Below are positions 23,763 through 43,386 of a stretch of DNA of 64,000 nucleotides, piece after piece. The stretch's first letter is position 1. The number at the start of each line of letters is the position of its first letter. Below the pieces are notes generated by a model. That model was given only the letters and a program-made list of their open reading frames with translations, searched no databases and was not told the origin of the DNA. The stretch spans positions 321,401 through 385,400 of the forward strand of contig VXAY01005672.1 in assembly GCA_013399855.1 (NCBI GenBank), read 5' to 3'. The DNA is from Oxyruncus cristatus. Its lineage: Eukaryota; Chordata; Aves; Passeriformes; Cotingidae. A program made the position numbers and the translations under genes.

Positions 23763-26700
23763 CATGGCTGCCCTGCTGTGAACTGGAGAGCCGGGCTGAG
23801 GCTGCAACAGGGCTTCTGGTGCTACTGTGTCCCAGTGCCAGAGCAAGCCAGATCTTTCCAGAAGGAGATTCCTGAGAGCACTTGCCACAAATTACCTTTT
23901 CCATCCTAGATATTAGAGACATGGTAGTAATAAAAAGACCTGGTCACATGGGATGTAACCCTCAGAGCAATAAAGACAGTCAAGGACTAGCTGCAGAGAG
24001 GTTACCTCATTCTTTGACCCTTCCCTACTTCCTGCAGAAAGGGTAATTGCAGAGACGATGGCTGATCTTGGACTGCCTGATTCAGACCTTCAGATAACTA
24101 ATTAAACAGGAACTCACGACAGGGGTGACACGGGACAAGTCTTTGTTTCGGTTAAAAACACCTCGGATTTTTCTCATGGCAGCAGCTTGGTGTTTCAACG
24201 GCGGCAGAGCGAAGACGCCACCTACTCCAGCAGTTACTCCTCTCCCCACAGGCTGCCATCACCACTGTGCAGCCGCATTCCCAGTCTCGTGAAGGCGCCT
24301 GTCCATCACAGTCTGCTGGTGGCACTTTGCGTGATGGAAGTAGCAAAGCCAGCGGGGAGAGCATTTGGCTCACACCACCGGGAAGGCAGCCCCTGCACAG
24401 GACCCACGCCGCTCTCCAGGCAAATTCATTATCAGATGGCACCAGCAATTTCCATCTAAACCCCACTGGGTTTTTGCACTGGAAGCAGCCTGTAAATTAA
24501 ATAACTACTGCAACATATTTTTTAGACAGTTGTATTAAATGCTGCCAGATATACATTCATCCTCAAGACATGTGTGGTCAGATGGGATCCAGGCAGCTTG
24601 CATTACTCTGCAACACTTGCTGGGCTCTTGCCATGATTTTCTCATCTATCATGTGTTTGGAAGCTTGAAATTTTATTATTATTTTTTTTTGGCATTACAG
24701 CTACATTCCATCTGTCAGCACTAAGTGCTGCAGGAACACACAGGGACAGATGGGCCTGGACTCTTCTTCCTATCTGAATAAATACAGGCAAAAAGAGGGA
24801 AAGCAGCTGCTGCAAGGTCATGCTCTGGGGCACAGTACCCATTTGCCACCTAAATTTCACCAGCTCAATAAACCAGTTCTTCTGCAATGAATGTCAACAG
24901 TGTGAGTTAAATCTGTGAGGAAGATCCTCTCCTTCTTCTCTTTAGGTGTCTAAAGTAAGTGGAGAAATTCCCAAAAGTCAGAAAGCAACTTCCACAGCCT
25001 GCTGTGTCCATGGTTGTGATATGGGATGGAAATTCTACAGTACAATGTGGGGTTTTTTTATGTTGTTGGCCTGGCCTGTCATGGCCCCACTGCCATCACA
25101 TGGACATCCACAGCATTGAGCCATCCCCTCAGAGGCTCTTTGCAAATGTTTGACAACCTTCCAAGTGTCCTTTAACACCCAACAGCAGTTTTACCAGCCT
25201 AAAATGTCCAGAAGGTCAAGCCAAGCCTCTGATAACCCTGCCAGCCTCCCCAGACTCCTCTGGCTATCAGAAGACCCTTGTACCTGCTTTTTTCATGCTG
25301 AGATCTTCTTTTGGAGTCCTCTACTTTCAGGACTCTGAGAAGCAACACGGCTGTAAATTCTCCTGGTGCTAACAGACTGTTCTGGCCTTGTCCCAGGTCC
25401 TTACCATGACCAAACCAGTGCTGTCCCCTTTCACTTTCCTCCACTTGCAGCTCTGCAATCACTTCACTTTTCCATTGGAACTTCTTGCAGAGGTTTCTTC
25501 TTCTGCAAAATTTTCTGAGTTATCTTCCCCAGGCTGTGGGGAAGAGTGCTAAAGAGTGTTCACAGCCCCTCTTGGTGTGAAATACATGAGAAAGGCTTTT
25601 CTCTCCCCTCCACCAGTGAAACACAGAATGCAGTGGCTGGAGGCTGGATTAAGCACTCAGTTTTGCTGTCACTCAAGCACAGATTCTTGCTCCAAATCCC
25701 CATAAATGTGGGTTCAGCCACGCTGTTCCCTGTGTTCCCCCTCTGTAGGTGCGGTGCTTGACATCTCACCTGACCTTCAAGATGACCCAAATCCCTTGGC
25801 TCCATGCTCAACAGTTGTTTCTGGTTGTTCTATAACTATGAGGGAGCCAGTTCAGTAAAAATCGACCCTGCTCAGTAACCCATGGTCAAACCCACTGTAC
25901 AGGGACTTTGTCACCATTGCGAATTTATGTGTTGCTATAAAAGTTTGATATGTGCCTGCACCAGCAAGTCCATTCACTGGCCTGGCCCCTCCACCCGTGG
26001 GTTTTGGCGTATTTATGAATTACTTTGTAACTGATTGCTGAAAGGTGACAGCCAGACCCAGATCAGTCAGTCTGGTAATTGAATAAGTGCCACAGGTCAT
26101 GCTTTGCTGGCACTGACCAAAGGCTCAACCCTCAGACCTTTCTGTTTTCCTTATGTAGGCCTTGTAAGGCACCCACTACATAACTGGATTTATGAGTGTA
26201 CTGCAGGTTTTTACACAAGAGACCCACAGCAACAATCCCACCTTCCAATGCCCTCAGCCCCATGGAGCTCCCTGTCTCCTCCCTCCCTTCCACAGACCCA
26301 GGCAAGGCAAGACAAGAGGATGGCTGTTTTAGGCCATTTTAGAGCTGCTGGAGAGGAAAAAGATCCTGGAGGGGGGACAGCTTCAGGGCAGAGTCCATGA
26401 CACTCTGGAGGTGGGGAATGGGGTGTCTCAGCACACGCCCCTTAAACCTGACTCCAGAGTTAACCCCAAGAGCACATCAGACTTGTCCAAACTCTCAGTA
26501 ACATTGCTCTCCTCGCACCCTTCACTTGCCCAGCTTATTGAGGTCAGCCCCACATTTTGAAGGCAGTTTGCAGAGCCATAGATCTGATTCAGACAGCCCA
26601 CAAGTGGCTCCTTGTGCTGTGTGTTCATCCTTCTCCTCAGGTAGGTAAGAAACATCAGCAGGACCCTACCAATGGACTGCAACCCACCCACTTTGCAGCC

Positions 26701-28303
26701 AGCTGGCCAAGGAGCCTGCATTGCCTCCTCTGCTGGTGGAACCCCCCTAATGACTGTGCTGCAGGACAGGTGGAGGATCACAGGAAGAGCCAGAAGTACG
26801 AGGTGTGTCCTAAATGTATCAGCTACGCGTTCCATGGCCCTGAGGTCCGTGGAGTCAGGTGCTCCTGCTCAGGAGTGTCAAGTTGTAAATGGCAAACTTC
26901 CCCTAAGAAATGCCTAACCTCTGAAAGATTGCAGCCTTCTGCCTCCTAAAGATCAACCTTTAACTCTCTGAACTCCTGCACAGATCCAGCTGGCTCAGCA
27001 TAAGGAGATAAACCAACTTTCACGGAGATGGCCAAGTGTGTGAAAAGTTAATGCTGCTCAGCGTAATGCCTGCCAGAGATCTTCTCCAAGGCAACAAAAG
27101 GAGCGTGTCAGTGACTGATGGGGAGAAAGTGGGATGACTAATGGCAGGCAGAGAATATATCCCCTTTCCTCTTCTTCCCAGTCTGAAGAACGAGAGACAC
27201 CATGTTAATGTATGTTACATGAGTCCAGTCCAGGGGACAGTCACATTGTGGAGCTGAAGAACAGTGTTAGGACAGGGCTCAAGCAACCCAAGCACCCAAG
27301 TCTGGGGGGATAAAAGGGGTCTCCCGCTGCTGTAATACTCTTTTCACGTTAACAAAAGCCCCATGCCATGTGGACAGCTGTAGTGTTGAGTGGGTCAGCT
27401 TATCCCAGCTGAGGAACTTACACAACTCCTATTTCTAGGAAAGTGCCAAAGAAACTTACTGTGCAGACAACATTGGCAGACTAACAAAAGGGTGTTTGCA
27501 GTCCAGGAATAGACTGAGAGTAGATCTTACAGTTGATGTCTTTCAAGAGAAAAGTATGTTTCTAGAGCAGTCTTCTAGTACCAGCATGCAGAAGGAATGG
27601 ACAGCAATCCCTCTCTTAGGTTCATAGCAGCCAGACACCTTAAATCTCCCTGAGGCTGAAACATGAATGGAACTGCCTGCAACTGCAACTTTGTCTTTGT
27701 AATCATTAATTAATGAATTGGCCACGAGCCAGCTCAGGTAAAAGTCACTCCTCTATGACACACTTTCGTGGAGTCAGGCAATTCCCAGAGAGTGGGTCTT
27801 GCAGCATTTGTTCATGTATTTCTTCTAACAGGTTTATATATTTTCAGTGGGGCTGTGAAGGTTTGCTTTAGACAATGATCTCCACGTCTCTCCCACTGTA
27901 AAAATGGTATATCTGAACAATGAACATCAGAAAAGCTGTAGTTTTTTTAATAAAATTACTCTACAAGAAGAAAACACAGGTTTCAGTTGGGCATGGCGGA
28001 TTTTAGATTAAAAATTAAAGGAAAGTACCCAAACATCAGAAGTCCTTTGCCTCAGAGATGTACTACATTGAACAGAATCACTCACAAAGCTCTGCAGCCC
28101 CTATGTAGTAGCCTATCGGACAATCAGTCTCAGCAACTGATAACCCACTTGCTCCTCGTAATATCCCAACACAAAAATGCAATATGCCTGGAAGTCACCC
28201 TCACACAGCAGGCTTCCAGCCCAAGACCTCCATGAACTCTGCATTGCCATTCCAGGCTTCTGTGCTTACGGAGTGTGAGCTCAGGTAACCAGCAGGATCT
28301 GCT

Positions 28304-28343
28304 CAGGGATTGCTAGAAGGGTCCAGGGATTGCTAGAAGGGTC
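28304..28343 (+). repeat. Perfect 20-bp tandem duplication
   Basis: The unit cagggattgctagaagggtc occurs twice head to tail with no mismatch, about 0.9 kb upstream of CYP4B copy 2. Confidence 0.97.
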
Positions 28344-29099
28344 CTACCTGAGCCCAACCAAGCACTGCATTGGAGAGGTAAATGTGGTGATGCAGAGCCC
28401 TCTTTGGAGGATGCAGAGATGCCATGTGGACAGGGCAAGGAGGAGTCACCAGGGCTGTAGAGGGAACACTATCTTACCATCACACCTCCCCACCAGGTTA
28501 TTTGTGCTTTCAACCTATTTTCAATCATTTTACTGCTCTGCAGCTCTCCCTCTCTTTGTCTCATCTACTGCCCATGGTAATTCTTCTGGACATCAGACAA
28601 GTCTCCTGGCTTGCCTGTGGTAGGAGCTCTTGGGGAACAGGGCCACATGCCTTGTGTGCTATTGGGCTTTTTGTCTGTTGTCTCGATTACAGTCTGGCAG
28701 AGCTGGGTGATGCTGCAGTCACTCAGAGCACTGCTGTTACGGATGAAGGTGGATGAATCCATCCAGGCCACTCATTGGGAAGAGGTGGCCTGTGTGTTCC
28801 TTGCTTCACACGGGTGGATGAATGACTTCCATGCCTGAACTGCCTGCGGGGAGCACGGAGCTCAGCTAGAGCCCCAGCCTGGCTGCCTCTCACCTCCTCC
28901 CTCCTCTGGCTTCATCCACCTGGGCATGGAGGACTGTGAGTGTGTGTGGCAGTGCTGCTGGTGTGTATGGGACTTCAAAGAAAGTAGGGAATATGCACAG
29001 GTTGTTTGCTATCCACAGGTTGCAGGGATAGGTTGCAGGAAGCAGGTCAAAGGGTGAGCGGGAGCAGCAGCAATCAGGCTGCCGGCCGAGCTGACACAT

Positions 29100-29106
29100 T
29101 GTTTAC
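29100..29106 (+). promoter_or_regulatory. Possible FOXA (HNF3) site upstream of CYP4B copy 2
   Basis: TGTTTAC matches the forkhead/FOXA core and lies 17 bases upstream of the TATA box. Such sites are common in liver-expressed genes, but a 7-base match is weak on its own. Confidence 0.35.
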
Positions 29107-29123
29107 CGTGATGTTTCTGCTGC

Positions 29124-29130
29124 TATAAAT
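29124..29130 (+). promoter_or_regulatory. TATA box of CYP4B copy 2
   Basis: TATAAAT, preceded by the GC-rich gctgc, stands 155 bases before the start codon at 29279. This predicts transcription start near 29155 and a 5' UTR of about 125 bases. Copy 1 has no TATA box and lies in a CpG island, so the two copies have different promoter types. Confidence 0.65.
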
Positions 29131-29278
29131 CGCTGTCAGCTCCACTTCACCAGGCTCAGCTCCAGCAGAGGAGGAGTGAGAGGGTTTTTACTCGCACCGA
29201 GCTCCCCGTCAGGTGGAGGCGTGAGAGAAGCAGAAGAAAATAGGCAGGAGAAGGCAGTGTCAGCCATCCCAGACCAGC

Positions 29279-36143
<6,865 letters not shown>

Positions 36144-36877
36144 TCCCCACGGGGTACCACGGCAGGTGGGCAAGAGCTCTCCCAAATGTCACCCTCCACC
36201 CAGAGGTTTAAGAGGGGAACGAGATCCATGCTGGATCCACACTGGATCTCTCCCACATTAACCCCCTACCATTGCTGTCCAGGGGGGCACACTGAGCCCC
36301 CTCGAACAAGCACCAAACCCAGCAGGTCCAGGTCACTCCTTGCATGGGGAGCAGCACTGCTAAGGGGGCTCCACAGCATGGCTGTGGCTCAGCCTTCACC
36401 TCCGTGGGCATCCTCCATGCCCTGATCATCTCCTGACCTCCAACCTGCCCTCATGCGCTGCCTGGCAGGACTTCTGTCAGCCGTCCGTGGATTTGTTCCA
36501 TTGTCAGCCCCCGGGATGGGCTTGGCAGTGAACAATGCTGGCTTGGTTTGCATGGATGTCTAAAGCCTGGGCGCTGCCCCAGCACAGAGTCCTTCCCCTG
36601 CCTCCAGCCTGGGAGTGCCAGGACAGGAGGGCTCCTCCTGGCAGCCTCGCTGCATCCCCATGCACCACCCTCCAAATCATTCCCGTTCTGGGGCTGGCTC
36701 TGTGCCCACCATTATATAGATGAAGGCCTGTGGTTTCTTCCTGCCCCAGCACTGAACTTTCTTGAGTTGAGGGTGCTCAGGAGCCAGCACAGAGTCGTGA
36801 CACCAGTTAACCTGGAGGAAGCACTCACCCCACTGAAAACAACATGTGATCAGCCTTGGCCTCACCTCCAAAAGAAG

Positions 36878-36883
36878 AATAAA
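36878..36883 (+). terminator. Polyadenylation signal AATAAA of CYP4B copy 2
   Basis: A canonical hexamer 735 bases after the stop codon, followed by a GT-rich stretch (tgtgagaatg, then tttggcttcctttgcatttgggg), as expected for a cleavage site near 36900. Confidence 0.65.
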
Positions 36884-38659
36884 GCCTTGTGAGAATGCTC
36901 TCCAAGCATGGCTTTGGCTTCCTTTGCATTTGGGGGTCAGAGGGGAACAGGAGGAGCCCCAGCAGGCCAGAGGCAGGGCTGTGCCCAAGGCTGCAGCCCT
37001 ATGAGGTTTTCCTCAAGCCACAAACACTGTTTGCATAGGTGGGTTTGCCCCCCTGATGAGCCTGAGGAGTCTGTTCCACACCTCCCACAATACATACATC
37101 AACCACGACTATGGGAGTTTCCATGGTAAGGAAAGAACTGAAATGAAACTGTGATCAGACAAAGCAAAGCACAAATACACACCTCACACACAAAAATGCT
37201 GGTGGTAAGAACAAAATCAGCTTGCGAAACAAAGCAAGTCCCAAGATGAAGCATGAGTCTGCCTCAAAACCTTTTCTGCAGAGGCTGAGAACTGAGCCCT
37301 CAGTACATGAGTGACCTGCCCAAGGAGCAAAGGTTTGCTCTGCCCCCGGGATCAGGCTTGTTTTGGGGGTACAGGGAGCCTTTCCCCAGCACCAGCCAAG
37401 GTGGACCATCTGGATGAACTGCAGGCCCAGGGTGTGAAATGGATCACTAGGTGGCAGTGGGAGACCCGGAAAAAGTCCTCCCTGGTCCCTGGTAAAACCC
37501 CCCGGGCTCGGCAGAGAGCATGGCCAGGCCCAGCAAGGCAGCTGATGTGCCATATCCCTGGGAATATCCCCGTCCCCATCCCCACGCTCAGCCGTGCAGG
37601 GCAACGGAGCAGGCACTGCTCCATCACAGTCCCGGGGTGATGGTGTTACCCACGCACAGCCCGGGGAACGTTTGTCACTGAGAGTGCCTGAGAACCCAGC
37701 AATCGTCAGGGCAAGCTGAGGCTCAGAGTGACAGACAGCAACAGCAACGACATCACCAAATCACTGCAGGCACTGACGTATCCAAAGCACATCTGTCCGT
37801 CTGTCTGTGTCCCTCGGCGGCTCAGGACAGCCAAATGTGAGCATCTGTCCTCCTGACCCCTGCAGCCCCCCTGCTCCCCATCTCTGCTGCCTGCTCAATC
37901 CTCAGTTTGGGAAACAAAACTCTCCTCAGGCTGGACCCAGACCTTTGTTTTGGCTGTCTGGGACAGGGATGCTTGCATTAACCAGCAAGGTGCAGCTTGC
38001 ATTTGTTTTGCAAGGTAGCTGGAGACCAAGTTCCTCTTCTCCCAGCCCTCCCCTTCTTACTCGCAGGAAGGGACTGGACACAGGCTGTGTAGGTGCTGAT
38101 GCCACCACACTTGCACCCCTGGTGGACTCCGGTTGGTCTAACAGGTCAGACTCCAGATGTCTTCCTCTCCCACTCCAGCACAGCAAGGCCTTTGGAGGGT
38201 AGCAGTTTGATACACCTTTTCATTACCGAAAAGTCCTGTTTGTCAGACATTTCAGCCACCCATCTGGGAACAAGCAAGCCATGTCACAGCTCTGCTCATC
38301 TGCTCTCCAGCCAGTGGTCCAAGAAACGAGCTTCGGCAGCACTTGGCCACCAAGACCCATCCCAGTCTCCTCGGTGGTGTGCTGAAGAGGAAACTAGGTG
38401 GCACTTGAAGATGTCACTACAGCATCTTCTGGTTTGGATGTGAGGGGATAAGGCCAGAGCAGGGCAAGTTATATCTGAAGAGGACCCCCAGCTGCTGCCC
38501 ATCTCTGGGTCTGTACAGGGGGCCTGTGTTTTGAGGCCATCAGCTTTGACCAAGGCTGCTCGTTTGATTTCCAGGAGTCCTCCTGATTGTTATAAATGGC
38601 CAAACCCCAACCAGAGCAAGTGGAGATGTTCTCCAGGGAAATTGGTCTTGCAAATAGTT

Positions 38660-38761
38660 CCATAGTCTAGTAACCTCAGTGGTATTGGATCAAGGGTTGG
38701 AATTGATGATCTCAGAGGTCCTTTCCAACCTGTCTGATTCTATGATTCTATGATCCTATGA
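38660..38761 (+). mobile_element. CR1 LINE 3'-end fragment with terminal ATTCTATGAT repeats
   Basis: It reads 'ggttggaattgatgatctcagaggtcctttccaacct' and ends in 'gattctatgattctatgatcctatg', the diagnostic avian CR1 3' terminus, in sense orientation. Confidence 0.93.
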
Positions 38762-39402
38762 AATCTGCTTGGAAAAGAGAGGAGAAACAGCCGACATTTT
38801 TAATGCAAATAATGGATTGTTATTCCAGGCAGTTATGACAATAATTGAGGTAACCCGAGTCAAACACTTTAAAATCCCTTACCACTAAGAACTGTGCTTA
38901 ACCCAGGTTTGCAGTTCGAACAACCAAAGCTTTTGGGGGAAGGTCTCACAGCACCGACGCGTCAAGGATCCCCAATACAGGGGCAACCAGGAGAAAACTC
39001 TTCCACTTTTCAGCTTGGCCAGGTCAAACTGAGCAACACAAACATCCCCCCACCTTCAAATGCTGGCAGTTTCTGGACAGCAGCATGTACAAGATAACCT
39101 CCTCTGCCAAGCCACCGCCAAACGGTTTTGAGAGCAGCAGAGGAGCTGTGCGAGGAGCCGGGCAGCAGCCACTGACACAGATGTAATCGCCCGCGCATTT
39201 GCCCCGAATGTCTCCCTGCCAGGCAGTGACATTTCTGCGCTGCCTCAGCTCTCTCCTCCGTCACCATGGCTACAGCAGCCGCCAATCCACGGGTTAGTCC
39301 TTCCAGGGTACCAACAAACCCTCTGGGAGATGCTATGAGAGCCAGCCCCTTTGGCAGGGAGACACTTCGGGGACCCCGGGACAGCCCATAACACCAAAAA
39401 TT

Positions 39403-39470
39403 CCCCCTTTTCTTATTTCCCTTCTCCTTTTTATTTTCTCTTTTTTTTTCCCTTCCCCTTTTTTTTTTTT

Positions 39471-39502
<32 letters not shown>

Positions 39503-39508
39503 TTTTTT
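39403..39508 (+). repeat. T-rich homopyrimidine tract
   Basis: About 106 bases almost entirely of T and C, ending in two long T runs broken by one C (39459-39508). It directly precedes the GATA-site cluster. Confidence 0.95.
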
Positions 39509-39547
39509 GAAACACAAACAATGGAGCTAAAAGGTTGGGTATCAGGC

Positions 39548-39672
39548 CGATAATCATGAATGACGTGTCATTATTACACACCACACATTCATTATCTCCC
39601 ACTCCAGCCATGTCACAGGCGGCTGGAGGAGGGCAGATAACGGGGTGCCTTCATGCAGATGGCTTATTATCA
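39548..39672. promoter_or_regulatory. Cluster of GATA and E-box motifs (candidate haematopoietic enhancer, part 1)
   Basis: Four GATA-type motifs lie in 125 bases: GATAAT (39549-39554), AGATAA on minus (39592-39597), AGATAA (39635-39640) and TGATAA on minus (39667-39672). CTG at 39623-39625 precedes the third by nine bases, and the E-box CAGATG (39656-39661) lies five bases from the fourth. GATA1-TAL1-LMO2 complexes bind such pairs. In mammals the TAL1 +40 enhancer lies in the equivalent interval beyond PDZK1IP1. Correspondence to it is inferred from position and motifs only. Confidence 0.45.
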
Positions 39673-39831
39673 GGATGTTCCAGGAGGGGCTTTAAGACAG
39701 TTAGTGATGCTGTTTGCCAGTTAAAGATTAGAGACCCCAGAGAATAATTAACAATCCCAAAACCCAGTTTTTCTGCTGGATTCTTCAGCTTTCTCCCCCC
39801 TCCCCCATCCTCTTTAATCTATTCACTCTAG

Positions 39832-39852
39832 CAGGTGTAATAAAGTGATAAG
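39832..39852 (+). promoter_or_regulatory. CAGGTG-N9-GATAAG composite (GATA/TAL1-type site)
   Basis: E-box CAGGTG at 39832-39837, nine bases, then GATAAG at 39847-39852. This is exactly the E-box/GATA arrangement defined for the TAL1-LMO2-LDB1-GATA1 complex. It lies 160 bases beyond the motif cluster at 39548-39672. Confidence 0.5.
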
Positions 39853-42800
39853 GACAGGCTCCGGGGATGTTTGTTTGGCTACTACGGTTGTACAGACCAA
39901 CAATGGATGGTATTTTACTTCTGGCTTTCAGTGGCTTGAATAGAGACCAAAAACTTTGCAACCCCCTTGCCCACACACAGCCGCCCCTCCCTGCCGTGCT
40001 CCCGGCTCCCACCTGGGTGGCTGAGCTTCTTCCCCACCCGACGGACAGCGATGGTGGGACGGGCTCCCTTTTCGTTTCTGGAGGTCCAAATCACATCTCT
40101 CGGGTGCCAAGGTGCCCAATGCCAGGACATAAACCCCAGGCTACACTGCTGGGGTCCAGGGCTGGAGCTGGTGGCTCTTCCAGCAGCGGTTTATCTGAAT
40201 ACAGCAAGCCTTTAAATAAACTACCTTTCAATAATTTATACGGCAGTTGTTCACCTGCCCAAACTGCTCCGGGGTTGTGGTTACAGCTGGAACAGAAACA
40301 GAATCGTAAACCCTCACAGTTAAAGAGCCTCAGGATGAGGTTGGGAAAGCATCAGAGTGAAGGTGGGTTTCAACAAGATGCCCCATTATCTGTGGGTCCC
40401 AGAGAAGAGTTGCACCTGTAACAAGGTGGTAATGAAAAAAACCCACCCTGAATGTCTTCTGCCCAAAAGGAGGTGGTCCTGTCCGCAGCAGAACCCAAAC
40501 CTGAATGTCTTCCTCAAGCCCAGTCTTCAGAGTTAATGGCATTATGGAGTGAGGGGTAGGATGGAGCACCCATGGTGTCCTTCCCCTTCACCGTGAAGGA
40601 CACGGCCACCCCCCCATGCTGCATGGAGAGAGGTGTTGGGGAGGATTTGGCCCCAGTCAAGCTGTCTCAGGCCCCTTCAGAGAGGTCACAGAGACTGTGG
40701 GAGGAGCCCATCACCTGGGGGCTATCAGGTACAACCCCAAATCTGGAGGACATTCCCCAGTTCCCAGGGTCGGCATGGAAGGCATGAGCACTGGCATGCC
40801 AGAAGTTGTCATCCCAATCACGCTCATCCTTCCAGGGAGGGATGAGACAGCATTGTGCTTTAAAGAGCATCCCGACCCTATCAGCAAGAGATGAGATATC
40901 CTAATTACGGCAGTACAGGCGAGGATCCGGGCCGTATCAGCCAGTACAGAAAGGTAAACAAGAAATATAACAATGGACCCTTAACACTCATTAGCTGCGT
41001 CAGATAATACCTCACTTTTCTCCCTTTGGGGCTTAAAATCTAATTAAGATTTTCCAACAATAAATTTCATTTATGCTCGCTCCCTTTTGTTCTTTTTAGG
41101 ATCACACCGAGAAGAGTCTGCGAGGCGGCTGCACAGCTCAAGGGAAGGCAGCTTCACTCAGTCAGCCTCGGCTTGTGCTTCATGGACAAGGGAAACTGAG
41201 GCAGGACAGCACCATGGACAGCACAGAGGGGAGGCATACCACCGAGGGGGTATCCCTGGCTCTTGCTTAAGGTGTTTTCCCGCAGAAGTGAGCTCTGAAG
41301 GGGTACTGGCTGTGACACAACCAAGCACTGAGGCTCCTGGGCTAGCCCAAAACATCCAGAAGTAAAGCCCCACCCTCCTCCTGGCTTGAACCTACAGCCA
41401 TGGCAGGGATCCATGGAGAAAAGGGACACTGAGACCTACTGAGTCCCAAGCACACCTCCACTCCAAACCCACATGCAGACGCTCCAGGGTGAGCAGCTCA
41501 AGCACCCATCACATACTGAGGGTGTGCACAGGGCATGGAAAAAAACTCCCACTGTTACTCATTATAAGGATGTCATTGCTAACTCCTTTTGCAACTGAGA
41601 GGTAAAAAATTAATGGGTTCCCCTCCTCTCACCACACCCCCAGCCCAAGTGCTGATGCCACGGGAACATGCACTGACTAATCCTTAAACCCTGCTGAGCA
41701 CAGCACTACCACTGAACTCTGGGAAGCTTGTTTTTTCCAAAACCATGTGACACTTGGCACCTACAAGAGAAAAGTCAGGGGAGCAGCATCCACAGGGGCA
41801 TGAGTGGGAAGGTCCTGGACCTAGTCCGGGGCTGGCTCAGCCTCCAGCTGTCAAAGGAAAGGTGGTAGAAGGGAATAGTTCTGACATGATGTTGGGGATG
41901 CAGCCATCACACCTCCAAATCTGAGGGCCTGACCCCTCCAACCCTTCCGCCTGTTTTCTTCTACTCCCGCGCAATTTCTCAACTGGAGCTGTGATTTCTC
42001 AACACCAAGTCTTTGAGGGCATTTTCAAAACACTCACCTACCTGAGTCTCTAGGGGAAAGGCCTTTCAAGGTGGGTCTGTTACTGGAAGGCTCCTGCCTT
42101 AATTTTTGTGTCACCACCTGCTCAGACACCGGTGGCTTTACCTGCAGGAAGTGCACAGCAGAGCCCTAAAACCACCCTGCTCCCCTCAAAACTGGGGGCT
42201 GCCAAAAATGCCCCTTATAAATCTCCCCTCCCCTCCCTCCCGGTCCTGCTCCAGCTGGGCTGCCCTTGATTTCAGAGTCCCTTCATCCTTTCCTAAATTG
42301 TCAAGAAGAGGACCCTGAACGCCACTGGAGTAACTCGTGTTCCAAGGATGGCCAAGGCATTAGAGGTCTCTCGTTTCAAGCTTCAAATGCCACGGCTTAG
42401 AAGTGCTTGTTACTCCCATGGTGGCCCTGGTAGTGTCCCCACCACAGCAGAAGATGGACCCTGGTTAATGAACAGCCTGGCAGCAGCGGGTTGCACTATG
42501 GCCAGCACTGCCCCGAGCAGCCCCCGGCTTCTTCCTGGCAGCAAGTGATTGCCATCCACAGCCTCCAGCCCTGGGAATGGCCCCCAGTTGGCTGTAGGTC
42601 TGCATGTTGTGGTCAGTGGGATCCAGCGAGCGCTGCCTTTCCCCCATTAAGCAGCACTGGGAAGTGCTGGATTGGTGCTGTGCTTCGATTTCCCCACCCA
42701 GCAAATGGTGAATGATGCTCAGCCACCCTTTGCAGCCCCGGGGTGGTCCAAACGCTGAGCATTCCCTGATGTCCTTCATTTTCCCAACTGCCTGAAGGCT

Positions 42801-42896
42801 GGGAGAGCTGTGAGATGCCAGAAAGTCCTCTGGCTGATCTGATTAGCAAAACGACCCTCTCTGCTGTCATAGGGGAAACAATTCTCTTTATTGCTC

Positions 42897-42902
42897 ACAG
42901 TG
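42897..42902 (-). terminator. Polyadenylation signal of PDZK1IP1 (AATAAA on minus strand)
   Basis: TTTATT on the plus strand, 485 bases beyond the PDZK1IP1 stop codon. This gives a 3' UTR of about 0.5 kb. Confidence 0.7.
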
Positions 42903-43386
42903 GGAGATATGTACAGGGGACAAGGCTTGTTCTGACATTAAAATGTACGGTGTAGGTTGTAAAAAGGAGGGTGAACTGGGAAGAAAAGAGCAGGTTTTCC
43001 ATCAGCAACTCCCCGGAAGGCAGCTGGGAGTGCAGGGACGTCCCAGGCACCCATCAGGAGCCCCTCTGTGTATTAAGCACGTCAACACCCTCCTGGGACT
43101 TGGAACATCAGCCTCGTCAAGCAGGCGGGGTGACCACCAGGCAGGAGAGGTGGCACCTCCAGACCTCTCCTGGGGACCGATGCCCACGTGGACACCAGCC
43201 CCCGAGGCAGAAGAGCAGGTCCCACAGGTGTGGAAAGAAAAGATCAGGAGACGGTGGTGCCGTGGGGAGCTCAGGGACCCATCACACACAGCGGGGGTGC
43301 CAGTGCAGAGGGTCTCTGTGAAATGCCCATCGCGGTCGTGTGAAGCAAATCGAGAGGAGGGAGGAGGGTGGCTGGTTGGGTGCCTG

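Larger units (their letters stand above)
21600..29090. other. Intergenic region between the two CYP4B genes
   Basis: About 7.5 kb without a recognisable gene. Translations on both strands show no P450 motifs, so there is no sign of a third or broken copy. It holds a degenerate C-rich tandem region (23578-23762) and a perfect 20-base tandem duplication (28304-28343). I see no CR1 copy or RNA gene. Confidence 0.65.
36900..42880. other. Intergenic region between CYP4B copy 2 and PDZK1IP1
   Basis: About 6 kb without a recognisable gene. It contains a CR1 3' fragment (38660-38761), a T-rich tract (39403-39508) and clusters of GATA and E-box motifs at 39548-39852. Translations show no P450 motifs. 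Confidence 0.65.

Noticed and set aside
21600..29000. A third or broken CYP4 copy between the two genes
   Set aside because: I looked for I-helix, ExxR and heme-loop motifs on both strands and found none outside the two annotated genes.
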